Positions 8,870 to 17,441 of a stretch of DNA of 64,000 nt are shown here, in pieces. The stretch lies in the NCBI GenBank assembly GCA_024760525.1, contig CP060499.1, positions 2,604,001 to 2,668,000 on the forward strand. The letters are read 5' to 3'. This DNA comes from Nitrospira sp. (lineage in GTDB: Bacteria; Nitrospirota; Nitrospiria; Nitrospirales; Nitrospiraceae). A program made the position numbers and the translations under genes. Below the pieces are notes generated by a model. The model was given only the letters and a program-made list of their open reading frames with translations. It was not told the origin of the DNA and did not search any database. Numbering within the stretch: position 1 is the stretch's first letter; each line of letters begins with the position of its first letter.

Positions 8870-8986
8870 TGGGTGCGTCGCTGCCTCATCTGGACTTGCG
8901 TGGCCGTGGCGCCATGGATCGGTAGATGATCCTGGCGATCTCGCACTTGGACGGCCTGCCCGTTCTCGGCACTCTCATATGCTCTC

Positions 8987-9016
8987 TTGCAGATTGATTC
9001 TACTCCCTTCTACAAT
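8987..9016 (+). promoter_or_regulatory. Sigma70-type promoter of the SNase pseudogene, TTGCAG-N18-TACAAT
   Basis: TTGCAG at 8987-8992 and TACAAT at 9011-9016 lie 18 bases apart, about 80 bases before the ATG at 9094. The sequence after the -10 (CCGTCC) recurs after TACAAT at 35644. Confidence 0.45.
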
Positions 9017-9093
9017 CCGTCCCTCTTCAGTGAGATCAGATGGCCTTTGTCCCTCCGGCCATCCCCGCAACGGTTTCCGACAGAAGGAGAGCA

Positions 9094-9510
9094 ATGATGA
9101 CTTCCTGCTTGCGCGTCATGGCGTATGGCTTCGGTCTGTCGATATGGAGTTGGACAACAACTGTCACATCTGCACACGAGCCTCGGGCAAACGCTCAATT
9201 CGCCGCCGCATCCGATGAGCAGGCCATTGAGCGTGTGTCGGGCACAAAGAGCCTCTGTACCAAGCAGGACCCCTTCGATATCACTACAGAGTTACGCCAT
9301 CAGAACCACATCGAGGTTCTGCACGACTAGAACGCAGAATGGGTCTGTCTCACTGTTATAGATTGCCCTGAGAAGAAGCAGGCTTTGGGCCAACGAGCGA
9401 AGCAAGCCACGTCTACATTGAGTTTTGGCCAGAACGTGACGATTGAAAGTACCGGCAAGAATCGGTATGGGCGTAGGTTCGCGACAGTGGTCCCACGCAA
9501 CGGGCAGTCG
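9094..9510 (+). pseudogene. Secreted thermonuclease (SNase), nonsense-interrupted
   Basis: A ribosome site (AAGGAG) precedes the ATG at 9094. The frame has a signal peptide (MTSCLRVMAYGFGLSIWSW...SAHEP) and later NHIEVLHD, then a TAG at 9328-9330. The same frame continues NAEWVCLTVIDCPEKKQALG, AKQATSTLSFGQNVTIE and GKNRYGRR. These are the central SNase motifs, including the Glu of CPE and the Arg of YGR that correspond to catalytic Glu43 and Arg87 of staphylococcal nuclease. The N-terminal domain is eroded and the C-terminal third is missing. The frame runs into the tRNA-Thr relic. Confidence 0.7.
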
Positions 9511-9592
9511 GGAGTTATGCCCTTCGAGAATCGGGCGAATCAGGCTCCTGTGCTACAGATTCAGGTTGTTGGAGATTCTCAGGGGAAGCCTT

Positions 9593-9661
9593 GCGTAAAC
9601 CGCAGGTTGGAGGTTCGATTCCTCTCGCCAGCTCCATACCAACTTTCGGTTGGGCCACCTG
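9593..9661 (+). repeat. tRNA-Thr 3' half relic plus hairpin (attachment-site scar)
   Basis: From GTAAACCGC at 9593 the sequence follows the 3' half of a tRNA: anticodon-stem strand, variable loop AGGTT, T-arm with GGTTCGATTCC, acceptor strand CGCCAGC, discriminator T and CCA ending at 9636. The acceptor strand pairs with GCTGGCG, as in bacterial tRNA-Thr(TGT). No 5' half is present. CCAACTTTCGGTTGG follows at 9647-9661 as a small hairpin. A 3' tRNA half without a 5' half is the usual scar of integrase-mediated insertion. A more degenerate copy lies at 23268. Confidence 0.6.
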
Positions 9662-9697
9662 CTATTTATCGTATTGCGCCGCCGCATAGACACCTTC

Positions 9698-10072
9698 TCA
9701 CACGTACATTGGCCGACGGTCGCTCAGAGTGACCCAGCCGCGCACGATGCGATACACGAACCAAAGTCCGACCAGAGTGATCGGCAGCCACATGAAGAGG
9801 AGGCCGATCCCAAAGGTCGCGATGATGAAGACCACGCAAAGGGAGATCCAGAGCAGTCCAAACCAGAACGTTCGAATCTGCCAGCGAAAGTGCGATTCAA
9901 GCCAGGTCCCGCGAGCCTCGCTCCGCTTGATGTAGTTGAGAATGACCGCGATGATCGAAGGCCAGCCGGTGAGGAAAGCGCCGACCACCGTGGCAGTGCC
10001 GATGATGCCGGTCAGCAGGCTGAACGCGTGAAGGGCGTACACGACCTTTGTCCAGGTGACAAGTGAATCCAC
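9698..10072 (-). CDS. DUF4870-like membrane protein
   Basis: The 124-residue protein starts at a GTG at 10072, after GGAG. It shows the DUF4870 pattern: an N-terminal helix (LHAFSLLTGIIGTATVVGAFL), P-S-I-I-A-V-I-L-N-Y-I-K-R, then GTWLESHFRWQIRTFWFGLLW, and a long hydrophobic helix (CVVFIIATFGIGLLFMWLPI). The family consists of small polytopic membrane proteins of unknown function. The C-terminus (YRIVRGWVTLSDRRP) fits the family's usual tail. Length is normal. Confidence 0.8.
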   Translation of the reverse strand: MDSLVTWTKVVYALHAFSLLTGIIGTATVVGAFLTGWPSIIAVILNYIKRSEARGTWLESHFRWQIRTFWFGLLWISLCVVFIIATFGIGLLFMWLPITLVGLWFVYRIVRGWVTLSDRRPMYV

Positions 10073-10230
10073 GAGTTCGCTCCATTCTCACGTTCAGTGA
10101 TGAGTATTGCGTATCTCAGGACCGCATGTTCAGCATATTCACCATCTTCGGTCTAACGCAATAGCACCGGTTACCTAGCACGCATGCTCCAGCTCGGGTT
10201 GAGTGCCGTTAGGCTTGCTGGAGGCAGGAG

Positions 10231-10452
10231 TTGGCCTCTCGTGTGTGTTCTCATGAATTGGACTTTTCATTGAAACGCTCATCATTCTACGTACACTCAG
10301 AGTTATTGGAGGGAGGTCAAGCCCTTGTGCGCGATCGGTCCGTGGAATCGGCTAAAGCTAAGATCGAAAGGGCTACGATGCGCTGGCCCACGAGCGAGCA
10401 CTTGGCACTAGGATTGACCACTGACGAAGAGGTGGACAGCAGTGACTATTGA
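10231..10452 (+). CDS. Possible small protein (uncertain)
   Basis: A 73-residue frame with a mixed helical composition (VRDRSVESAKAKIERATMRW, LALGLTTDEEVDSSDY). It has no clear ribosome site and no recognised family. The C-terminal 45 residues look more protein-like than the N-terminus, so an internal start or a decayed gene is possible. Confidence 0.25.
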   Translation: MASRVCSHELDFSLKRSSFYVHSELLEGGQALVRDRSVESAKAKIERATMRWPTSEHLALGLTTDEEVDSSDY

Positions 10453-10496
10453 CCTTAGGCTTTTCCCTATGTAACCATTATCGCCCCCAAATATAC

Positions 10497-10528
10497 GGGG
10501 CCCAGCTTGCGTGAACAAGCTGAGCCCC
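10497..10528 (+). terminator. Hairpin before the zinc-ribbon membrane gene
   Basis: GGGGC (10497-10501) and AGCTTG (10504-10509) pair with CAAGCT (10516-10521) and GCCCC (10524-10528). No T-run follows, so it may be an RNA structure in the 5' leader of the gene at 10562 rather than a terminator. Confidence 0.4.
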
Positions 10529-10561
10529 TTGCCACATCACCGTAATCGGAGGTTACGGATC

Positions 10562-10945
10562 ATGAGCGATGGCACCCTACCACACCAAAAGCGTTGTGAG
10601 GAATGCGGAAACACCCTAGGCGAGGTGGCCTTTTCTACCAGGTACAGCACCCAGTGCTCTCAGTGCGAGCAACGCTCTGAGGTCGGGCCGCTGATACCCA
10701 ACCCCTATCCATACGCCGTCACAAGCGCAACGGTTTTGCTTCTCATTGTCTTGTCGGTTCTCGCGTTAAAATCTGATTTCCGTTCAAGCTGGTTTATCCT
10801 GTGGGGCGCGATCATCGTCATCACTCCCTTCGTGTGTTGTGGTCCAGTAGCGAGACTTATCGTACTGATTCTGATATTCGCTGCACTGGCGCTTGCCGCC
10901 TATTTCGGAACCGAGGTGCCGGAAAATATCATGTTCTCAGTGTAG
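10562..10945 (+). CDS. Zinc-ribbon plus multi-helix membrane protein
   Basis: The 127-residue protein starts at 10562, preceded by GGAGG at 10550-10554. Residues 11-35 form a zinc-ribbon pattern with two C-x-x-C pairs (CEECGN and CSQCEQ). Three transmembrane helices follow (about 52-68, 76-97 and 99-118). Such ribbon-membrane proteins are common and poorly characterised. A hairpin lies immediately upstream. No operon partner is visible. Confidence 0.6.
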   Translation: MSDGTLPHQKRCEECGNTLGEVAFSTRYSTQCSQCEQRSEVGPLIPNPYPYAVTSATVLLLIVLSVLALKSDFRSSWFILWGAIIVITPFVCCGPVARLIVLILIFAALALAAYFGTEVPENIMFSV

Positions 10946-11114
10946 TGCTCCTTAGTTTGACGCCACATAGCCGTGTTGACGACTCATCACGGAACACGGC
11001 TGGCGGCTCTACGGGCTATTCCTAGCCAACAATAAGGCGTTGTGAGCTTATCATTGTGCGTGTCAAGGAATCGCGTGATGTAACGATCGAGGTGCAGGGG
11101 TGAATTCCATCCCG

Positions 11115-11503
11115 ATGACAATTTATACGACATTAGTGCGTTTCGAACCAGACGACGGAAAGGTTGATCCCGTGGATACCTTCTGCGATGCGCGCAAGAG
11201 ATGGCTGGTTCCAGCCTGAACCGAACACTCCTCCTGAGAATGGCACTACCCCACTCGAATTATTTTCCCGGAGCAAGGTCGTTTTCCTTCAGCCGTTCTC
11301 AGGCCGACTTTGTCTTGAGTGAAAGTCGCGTGCCCAGATCCATCTGCGATGGCCATATCCAGCCGCCATCCGGAGACCTACTCGTCGTGATAGAGAATCC
11401 CGACGTTCGTTTGCATTGTGAGGTCGGTCAGACGGCACAGGAGGTATTCAAAAGACGCCCACCGGAGTCGCACCGCTTTTTATTGAGCAAACTGACAGGC
11501 TGA
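11115..11503 (+). pseudogene. Decayed small gene (MTIYTTLVRFEPDDGKVDP...)
   Basis: From ATG 11115 the frame reads MTIYTTLVRFEPDDGK and stops at 11217-11219. The neighbouring frame continues DGWFQPEPNTPPENG. A third frame reads QADFVLSESRVPRSI, then LLVVIENPDVRLHCE and runs to 11503. The three pieces join as one plausible protein of about 120 residues broken by two frameshifts. The family was not identified. Confidence 0.4.
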
Positions 11504-11531
11504 AATGCCTCGGGGTTACCATGCAACGATG

Positions 11532-11735
11532 TCAGGTTCTGCGAATCAAACCCAGTACGTCTCGCAACGCGATCATATAACCATAGTGCCAATGCTTGCG
11601 CTCCGGTGAGTCTGCATCAAGATGCCGTTGGTCTCGCATGACAGCAGCGCCATGTTCAACCATCCACACATCTAGATCGGATGCGCGCTTTTCCAAATGA
11701 CGGACAAGCCCGTCCTTCTTGTTCTTTCTTTTCAC
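11532..11735 (-). CDS. Small conserved protein, 67 residues
   Basis: From a GTG at 11735 the product is basic at the N-terminus (MKRKNKKDGLVRHLEKRA) and continues with a helical body (LDVWMVEHGAAVMRD, then HWHYGYMIALRDVLGLIRR). The internal conservation-like pattern (W/H/Y cluster followed by an amphipathic helix) and clean composition suggest a true gene. No family name can be given. No strong ribosome site is visible. Confidence 0.5.
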   Translation of the reverse strand: MKRKNKKDGLVRHLEKRASDLDVWMVEHGAAVMRDQRHLDADSPERKHWHYGYMIALRDVLGLIRRT

Positions 11736-11807
11736 GGCAGTCTCAGATTCTCTTCATTGCAGCGCAGTCTCTCGCCACCCCGAAGAACCGCTATGTGACC
11801 GCGTGGA

Positions 11808-12056
11808 CTATTTCGGCGCCGACATGAACCCTAGAAACTCTCCCGTGCAGTTTTCCACGCGCCGGTTTTCCGGCAGTGGATACCTCGGATCGCAGAGCCA
11901 TGCGAATTTGATATCGCCGATAAGATACACTCTGACAGGAAACGGGTCGGCGCCTGGGCTGAGCCTGTACCAGTGCCAGCCCACCTTCAGCTCGCTCTTC
12001 GGCGCTTCTTCTCTCGGCCTCAGAGGTAATTGGACAGGGACGGCAACCTTACTCAC
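11808..12056 (-). CDS. Small hypothetical protein, 82 residues
   Basis: From a GTG at 12056 the frame contains VGWHWYRLSPGADPFPVRVY and later PRYPLPENRRVENCTGEFLG, both proline/aromatic-rich and beta-like. It opposes shadow frames on the plus strand that look non-coding. The ribosome site is weak (AATCAAG). No family was recognised. Confidence 0.45.
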   Translation of the reverse strand: MSKVAVPVQLPLRPREEAPKSELKVGWHWYRLSPGADPFPVRVYLIGDIKFAWLCDPRYPLPENRRVENCTGEFLGFMSAPK

Positions 12057-12886
12057 CTTGATTCACCAGCATGTCTGATGCCCTAGTGGGTCATATTCGA
12101 CATACCCCGTCGAGTGCATGTGTCGCTGGAGTCGCATTGCTTAATAATAGCCCGCAGGCTTCATGTAACTTGGGAGAGGTCTTACTCGCCGACCTCTGAA
12201 CCTCTGTGTTGGATGCCACTTGCGCATATTCGAGAGTAGTTAGCCACTAGGGATCTACCTGGAAGACCTGGGCCATACGCATCAAGACATCATCCGCAAT
12301 CTGGCGGCAAGTGAGGGACTCTTTGCGCATATCATGGTCTGGGGTACGTCACTTAGAGCGCGTTCGCTCGGGGTAAGCGTAACCCTGCACCTTTCTCCTG
12401 ATGCGGCAGCTCCAAACCTCGCTCGCGCGTGCCGGCGGTTCTTCAGGCGAAGCCTCTCCCGATTGTCGCCGCCGGATAAACACCACCAGCGAATGTGTTC
12501 TCGAACCTCTCACCAAAGGGCTTCAGCGATTCCATCAAGTTTTGTTCCGTGTGCATCTTCATCAAGTGAACCTCGTCTCAGGGACCGGTCTCAACTCCTT
12601 GCGCCTCGAACATTCGCTCTCTTACAATACGCCCCCACACACCCCATAATGGTCTTCAACCGTGGCCTACATTCTAGGGCCCTATCGTCGTTTCTCCGTC
12701 ATGAGCCCTCGGAAAGTACGACTCCGCGGTGGGGTCGGAACCGTCCCCCATCTCTCTTCCTGTGGCTCGAGACTGCATGGCAATCTTCCGCTGAAACTGA
12801 GCGATGGGTGCATGACAACAAATCTGGGATAGAAACGATTCAAGCCAGAGCCATTAGGTTCTCATTGTAAAGGGAGGTAACGGCAC
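12057..12886 (+). other. Long gap with a promoter-like site and eroded sequence
   Basis: Over 800 bases hold open frames (for example 12334-12870) of arginine/serine-rich composition without motifs or ribosome sites; these are judged non-coding. A promoter-like pair TTGCGC (12599-12604) and TACAAT (12623-12628), 18 bases apart, matches the sites at 8322 and 8987 in form. Sequence at about 12690-12715 (GGCCCTAT...TGAGCCCTCGG) resembles part of the structured segment at 35700. Confidence 0.4.
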
Positions 12887-13822
12887 TTGAGCATCAAAGA
12901 CGGAGAGGAAGGGTGGCGCTATTGGTTGCCGGCACTTCGACGACAATCTCCTGCTTTAATCTGGGTATTGGTCCTTCTCCTGCCAGCCATACCCGTGTCG
13001 GAGCCTCTGCTCCATGCCGAGGAAGAGAGTGTACGACCAATCGATGATCTCAACACGATCCTCATGGAGAACACCTTCCGACTCGAAGGGAAGGGGAAGA
13101 GTGGGATTGTTACCGGAACAGTTTTCCTCATTGGCAATCAACGAAAAGACAAGCCTGACCTCCGTATCGTGCTTGTGACCGCCGCGCATGTGTTGGCCGA
13201 TATTGCAGAGGACTTCGCCACACTTCATCTCCGCCAGAAAACGGAAGGAAATGAGTGGACACGTGTCCCATTTACACTTCCGATAAAAAACAAGGGCGAA
13301 CCACTTTGGATTAAACATCCGAAGGCAGATATCGCCGTCATGTATGTTCGCTTACCATCCGCCGCGGTATCCGCAATATCTAGTCACTTGGATACTTCGT
13401 TATTGGCTGATGATGACATGCTGCGTCGCTATGAAATCCATCCAGGCGATACCCTGTATTCTCTCGGTTATCCATTGGGCTTTGAGTCAAACAGCGAGGG
13501 TTTCCCTATATTGCGTAGTGGTAAAATCGCGTCCTATCCTTTGATCCCAACACACAAAACAAAAACCTTTATGATGGATTTCGAAGTCTTCGGCGGTAAT
13601 AGTGGAGGACCGGTCTATTTTGTAGATCATAACCGTACGTATAACCACGCCACTCATCTCGGTCAGACCAACCGATTCATCGTAGGTGTGCTGATCCAGC
13701 AGGTTCAAACCAGCCAAATTGTCAGAGAGCTCTTCCCCGAGCGAACCCAGCACTACCCCGTGAAGCTCGCTGTCGTCGTGCATGCCAGCCTACTCAAGGA
13801 AACCATCTCGCTCCTTCCGTGA
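12887..13822 (+). CDS. Trypsin-like serine protease, membrane-anchored or exported
   Basis: The 311-residue protein starts at TTG 12887, ten bases after AGGGAGG (12871-12877). Residues 25-43 are a hydrophobic signal or anchor segment. The protease fold carries the complete catalytic triad: His101 in VTAAHVL, Asp148 in KADIAVM, and Ser239 in FGGNSGGPV. There is no PDZ domain, unlike DegP/HtrA. The substrate is unknown; periplasmic or surface proteolysis is expected. A second protease of the same broad class is at 48554. The gene is bordered by eroded DNA. Confidence 0.75.
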   Translation: MSIKDGEEGWRYWLPALRRQSPALIWVLVLLLPAIPVSEPLLHAEEESVRPIDDLNTILMENTFRLEGKGKSGIVTGTVFLIGNQRKDKPDLRIVLVTAAHVLADIAEDFATLHLRQKTEGNEWTRVPFTLPIKNKGEPLWIKHPKADIAVMYVRLPSAAVSAISSHLDTSLLADDDMLRRYEIHPGDTLYSLGYPLGFESNSEGFPILRSGKIASYPLIPTHKTKTFMMDFEVFGGNSGGPVYFVDHNRTYNHATHLGQTNRFIVGVLIQQVQTSQIVRELFPERTQHYPVKLAVVVHASLLKETISLLP

Positions 13823-13896
13823 CAAACACCGGAATTCGTTGTTGGCCGTCCTTGGGGTCTCATGATCTTTGAACTGGATGCACTGACCGCGATGCG

Positions 13897-14103
13897 AAAG
13901 ATTTCACCGGTCAAGCCGCTGGAATCGTATACGGCAATTCTATCCGAGTCATGCACGACCGCCTCCCTGAGCGAATCCGCCTCGGGGCATTGATTGACCT
14001 GAGAAGAAACAGGCATTCGGCACAGGGGCGAAGCAGGCCACTTGTATACTGAGCTTTGATCATAACGCGACCGCTCAAAGGACTGGCAAAGACCTACATG
14101 GCG
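13897..14103 (+). pseudogene. Thermonuclease (SNase) relic
   Basis: One frame reads KDFTGQAAGIVYGNSIRVMH then LPERIRLG. After a one-base shift near 13980 it continues GID, a TGA in place of the usual Cys codon, PEKKQAFGTGAKQAT and ILSFDHNAT. This is the SNase N-terminal and central block with a frameshift and a nonsense change. The C-terminal part is absent. It lies right after the protease gene. Confidence 0.7.
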
Positions 14104-14816
14104 CACCAATAGTCAAAGTGAGTCTCTATTCGCATCAGAGTACGTAGGTGTGCCGATCGAATGATAGAAGAGTTGCGAAGGTACGATTCGGCGCCTGGAT
14201 GCGGTGAAGCATTCGACTGATAGGCACGTTTCATGAGATGGCAAGTAGTGGCTCATCTACCACGCGAACATCTTCAAGCTGCCTCGATTTAGGACGAAGA
14301 CAGGTCAACCTCGTTCCGACGCCTTCTCAGCGCGTTCTTCCCCCTACATCATCCGTAGCCCAGTCGGTTGCCCTTGCCTTTTGCCCACGTGCTGCATCCC
14401 ACAAAACATTCTCGAACCCATGATGTGGGTCCATGGAACCGTCCAGGTTTTTGATGCCGTCCAAATCTTAGTGGGCACGCCACTCGACTCAGGGGTCTTC
14501 CTAGTGTGATAACCATACAAGATAGACCGCTATTCTCCACTTTTTCCTACACTGAGTTCCCTGCTTCCTGTCTTCCCAGTGCGCTTTCCACGTATAACTC
14601 ATTGCATCTATGTAAAAAGAGCCCGCAGTGCTCTGCGTGTATCTCTCATGGCATTCAACTTGCGATTCCATGAGAGATTACAAGGGAGTTGATAGGCAGC
14701 ATGGATGGTTCCTATATGAACCATCCGCCCGGCCCCTGTTTGTTCATTGTGAACTGGATCCCTTACAACGAGTGGGAGCACTACCTTCGGGAACGCACCC
14801 GCGAACGGAGGAAGGC
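14104..14816. other. Gap without a supported gene
   Basis: About 700 bases show only short overlapping frames. A fragment near 14410-14510 reads NILEPMMWVHGTVQVFD, which is protein-like but has no start and no known relative. The rest appears non-coding. The region may be the remains of an accessory gene. Confidence 0.4.
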
Positions 14817-15710
14817 ATGAACGGCCAGCGGATTGATTTCTGGAAGAATTGGCAGCGGTTCCTTGAGACGATCAACGATAAGCGGATCGTTGAAACGGAG
14901 CGATCCTTGTTGAAGTTCCTCAAGATAGACGACCTGCGAGGCCACTCATTTCTCGATATTGGCTCAGGCAACGGATTGTTCTCACTCGCCGCACGCAATC
15001 TGGGGGCACACGTCCATTCCTTCGACGATGACCCTGAGTCCGTGGCGTGCACCAAAGCCTTGCGCGACCGGTATCGCCCGAACTGTCCAAACTGGTCGAT
15101 TCAGGAAGGGTCGGTGCTGGATAAAGTGTATGTCGATACCCTCGGCATCTTCGATATCGTTTACTCCTGGGGCGTGCTACATCACACGGGCGATATGTGG
15201 CGAGCCATTCAGAACGCCATGTCTCTGGTCGGTGCTCACGGCCTGCTCTATATGGCGCTCTACAATGATCAAGGGAAGCGGTCGAACTTGTGGCGGATGG
15301 TCAAGCGCGTTCACTGCTCGGGCACCATCGGTAAAGCCCTCACGTCGAGCGTGTTCATCCCTTATTTCTTCGGCCGTGAGTTGCTGAGGTCAATTCTCCA
15401 GCGCAAGAACCTGTTCGCCATCTATGAGCGCTTGCGGGGCATGTCGATCACACACGACTGGATCGACTATCCGTTCGAAGTGGCCAAAGTGGACCAGATT
15501 TGTGAGTTCGTCGCAAATCGCGGATTCCGGCTGGTCAATATCAAGACCACTTCTGACCTGGGCTGCAATCAGTTCGTGTTTCGGCGGGGACCATTTAGGC
15601 CCAATCCAACGGCATTGAGTACCGCACGGCAAAGATCTCCAATGGAGAATAGGGTCGAGCCTAGGTCTCTCACGTCGGAACCGACGGGTAGCCCGGAATA
15701 TGTAATCTGA
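14817..15710 (+). CDS. SAM-dependent class I methyltransferase
   Basis: The 297-residue protein starts at 14817 after GGAGGAAGG; the in-frame upstream extension to 14628 is not protein-like. The SAM-binding motif I is LDIGSGNGLFSLAA (residues 46-59), followed by an acidic strand (VHSFDDDPES) and a motif-IV-like DIVYSWGVLHHTGDM, as in Methyltransf_11/25 enzymes. The remainder is helical and ends in a variable tail. The substrate cannot be inferred. It stands alone; the nearest gene, ilvA, converges on it. Confidence 0.75.
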   Translation: MNGQRIDFWKNWQRFLETINDKRIVETERSLLKFLKIDDLRGHSFLDIGSGNGLFSLAARNLGAHVHSFDDDPESVACTKALRDRYRPNCPNWSIQEGSVLDKVYVDTLGIFDIVYSWGVLHHTGDMWRAIQNAMSLVGAHGLLYMALYNDQGKRSNLWRMVKRVHCSGTIGKALTSSVFIPYFFGRELLRSILQRKNLFAIYERLRGMSITHDWIDYPFEVAKVDQICEFVANRGFRLVNIKTTSDLGCNQFVFRRGPFRPNPTALSTARQRSPMENRVEPRSLTSEPTGSPEYVI

Positions 15711-15982
15711 AGAACGTCAACATAAACGGGGGATCTTGCGGCCACTGAGTGTCATGGCGTCAATGAGCGTGCCCGCGAATCGGTCCGACCTTTCTCTTGT
15801 CCCTTGAAGCGCAAAATGCATATGGGTCCCTGCTCAAGGGAAAGTATAAGCCGTTGTGTGTTTTCTCGTTCACAAATATCCCGGAGCAATCCTGCGGCCC
15901 GTTTAAGTCGGCTTCGTTGACGATGTTATATCGGTCGACTACCGAGCGAGTCTTGCGTTGAGCTCATTTCCGTCATGATCAC

Positions 15983-17191
15983 CTATTCGACCACACTGAA
16001 TTCGTAACGAGAGCCCTGCAGGGCAGCCAAGAGTTCCGCCGTATGATCGCGTCCACGAGTTTCCATCGTGATATCGATCGCCGCTTCGTTCAACCTGACT
16101 CCATAGTGAGCACGGTTGTACGACGTCTCCACGATATTGGCACCCGCCTTGGCGATCCTTGAAGCCAAGCCTTCTAACGCGCCAGGATAGTCTGGAAGAC
16201 GGACCCGCAGACGCAAGCGTCGTCCGTCCCGGACCATGCCTTGCTCAATGATTCTCGCCAATAGGTTCACATCAACGTTGCCGCCGGACACCAGCACCGC
16301 GATGTTTTTCCCACGATGGCCCATTTTATCTTGTAGAACCGCGGCAAGGGCAATGGCACCAGCACCTTCCGCGACGGTTTTCTCACTTTCCAATAAAAGC
16401 AGAATCGCCGCTGCAATGTCGTCTTCGTCGACCGTTACAATGTCATCGACATATTGTTTTACGAGCGGCAACGTGCGTGTGCCCGCTCTGCGCACCGCAA
16501 TTCCATCAGCCAGCGTCGATTGCGCGGGAAGGCCGACGGGCTCTTCGCCTTCAAGGGCGGCTCTCATCGAAGGCAAGCGTGCTGTCTGGACACCGATGAT
16601 CTTAATCCGAGCGTTTCGGTTCTTGATCGCGCAGGCCACGCCGCCGATCAACCCACCGCCGCCGACCGGCACGACGATCACATCCAGCGCCGGATTCTGC
16701 GTCAGCAGCTCTACGCCGATCGTTCCTTGTCCGGCAATGACTGCCACGTCATCGAAGGGATGAATGAACGTCGCCTTCCTTTCGATACTTGCTTCCACGG
16801 CTGCCTCACACGCTTCGTCATAACCATTGCCGTGGAGAACGACCTCTGCCCCGTACGAACGAGTCGCGGAGAGCTTGATGAGGGGCGTTGATCGCGGCAT
16901 CCAGATTTGGGCGGGGATGTGGTGCTGCGTCGCGTGGAAGGCCACCCCTTGGCCATGATTCCCGGCTGAGGCCGCAATGACACCCACTCGCCGTTCGTCC
17001 TCGGTCATGGTCAGGATGCGATTCAGTGCACCGCGCTCCTTGAAAGACCCGGTCATCTGCAGATTTTCCAGCTTGAGGTAAATGGAATTGCCGGTCAGTC
17101 GGGACAGCGTTTTCGAGTGGACCAGCGGAGATTCATAGATCGAGTGTCGGATGCGACAGGCAGCGGCCTCGATCGACTGAAGAGTGACCAT
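15983..17191 (-). CDS. ilvA: Threonine ammonia-lyase (threonine dehydratase) with ACT domain
   Basis: This PLP enzyme converts threonine to 2-oxobutanoate and ammonia, the first step towards isoleucine. The 402-residue protein has the PLP lysine in GSFKERGA (Lys50), the glycine-rich phosphate loop VGGGGLIGG (about 177-185), and a C-terminal ACT-like domain (about 327-402) beginning LRVRLPDYPGALEGL. This is the short form with a single ACT domain, the kind called catabolic TdcB or single-ACT IlvA. A GGGGGAAAGG ribosome site precedes the ATG at 17191. The upstream leader, with promoter, leader peptide and terminator, suggests attenuation and favours a biosynthetic role. Confidence 0.85.
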   Translation of the reverse strand: MVTLQSIEAAACRIRHSIYESPLVHSKTLSRLTGNSIYLKLENLQMTGSFKERGALNRILTMTEDERRVGVIAASAGNHGQGVAFHATQHHIPAQIWMPRSTPLIKLSATRSYGAEVVLHGNGYDEACEAAVEASIERKATFIHPFDDVAVIAGQGTIGVELLTQNPALDVIVVPVGGGGLIGGVACAIKNRNARIKIIGVQTARLPSMRAALEGEEPVGLPAQSTLADGIAVRRAGTRTLPLVKQYVDDIVTVDEDDIAAAILLLLESEKTVAEGAGAIALAAVLQDKMGHRGKNIAVLVSGGNVDVNLLARIIEQGMVRDGRRLRLRVRLPDYPGALEGLASRIAKAGANIVETSYNRAHYGVRLNEAAIDITMETRGRDHTAELLAALQGSRYEFSVVE

Positions 17192-17236
17192 GTCCCTTTC
17201 CCCCTTCCTGTTACGTGCTTCGTGTTCGTGCGCAAC

Positions 17237-17270
17237 AAAAAACCCCTGACGGAGATCAATCCGCCAGGGG
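17237..17270 (-). terminator. Intrinsic terminator / attenuator upstream of ilvA
   Basis: On the minus strand CCCCTG-G-CGGA, loop TTGATC, and TCCG-T-CAGGGG form a stem with one mismatch, followed by T6 (complement of A6 at 17237-17242). It lies between a promoter and the ilvA start, with no complete gene in between, so it fits a transcription attenuator rather than an end-of-gene terminator. Minus-strand GGCCT near 17296 can pair with AGGCC overlapping the 5' arm, a possible antiterminator. Confidence 0.65.
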
Positions 17271-17303
17271 CCTTACGTCGATGACGTGATAGTGCAGGCC
17301 GGC

Positions 17304-17372
17304 TTAGGCGGAATTGGCGATCATCATCGCCACCGCCAGGCTAATCCCGAAACTCCGAAGAATGGTTGTCAC
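17304..17372 (-). CDS. Putative leader peptide of ilvA
   Basis: A 22-codon frame starts at GTG 17372 and ends with TAA at 17304-17306. It begins MTTILRSFGISL and ends MMIANSA. It contains three Ile, two Leu, one Val and two Thr, i.e. residues tied to the ilvA pathway. It lies 34 bases before the attenuator hairpin. GAGAG serves as a modest ribosome site. No tandem run of Ile codons is present, so the coupling is an inference from position and composition. Confidence 0.5.
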   Translation of the reverse strand: MTTILRSFGISLAVAMMIANSA

Positions 17373-17412
17373 TGGTTGACTCTCTGGCACGATCGATTCA
17401 GTACGCGTGTGA

Positions 17413-17441
17413 CTTATATCATCGGGGAATCTTCATATCAA
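17413..17441 (-). promoter_or_regulatory. Sigma70-type promoter of the ilvA leader, TTGATA-N17-TATAAG
   Basis: On the minus strand TTGATA (complement of 17436-17441) and TATAAG (complement of 17413-17418) are separated by 17 bases, the optimal spacing. Transcription would begin near 17405, giving a leader of about 215 bases containing the peptide and terminator. Confidence 0.6.

Noticed and set aside
9593..9636. Complete tRNA gene
   Set aside because: Only the 3' half is present; the upstream bases do not form D-arm or 5' acceptor pairing.
12334..12870. A 178-codon open frame, plus strand
   Set aside because: Arg/Ser-rich composition, no ribosome site and no motif; it overlaps a promoter-like site and is probably non-coding.
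16236..16763. A plus-strand frame of 175 codons inside ilvA
   Set aside because: It is a shadow of the well-supported ilvA gene on the minus strand.
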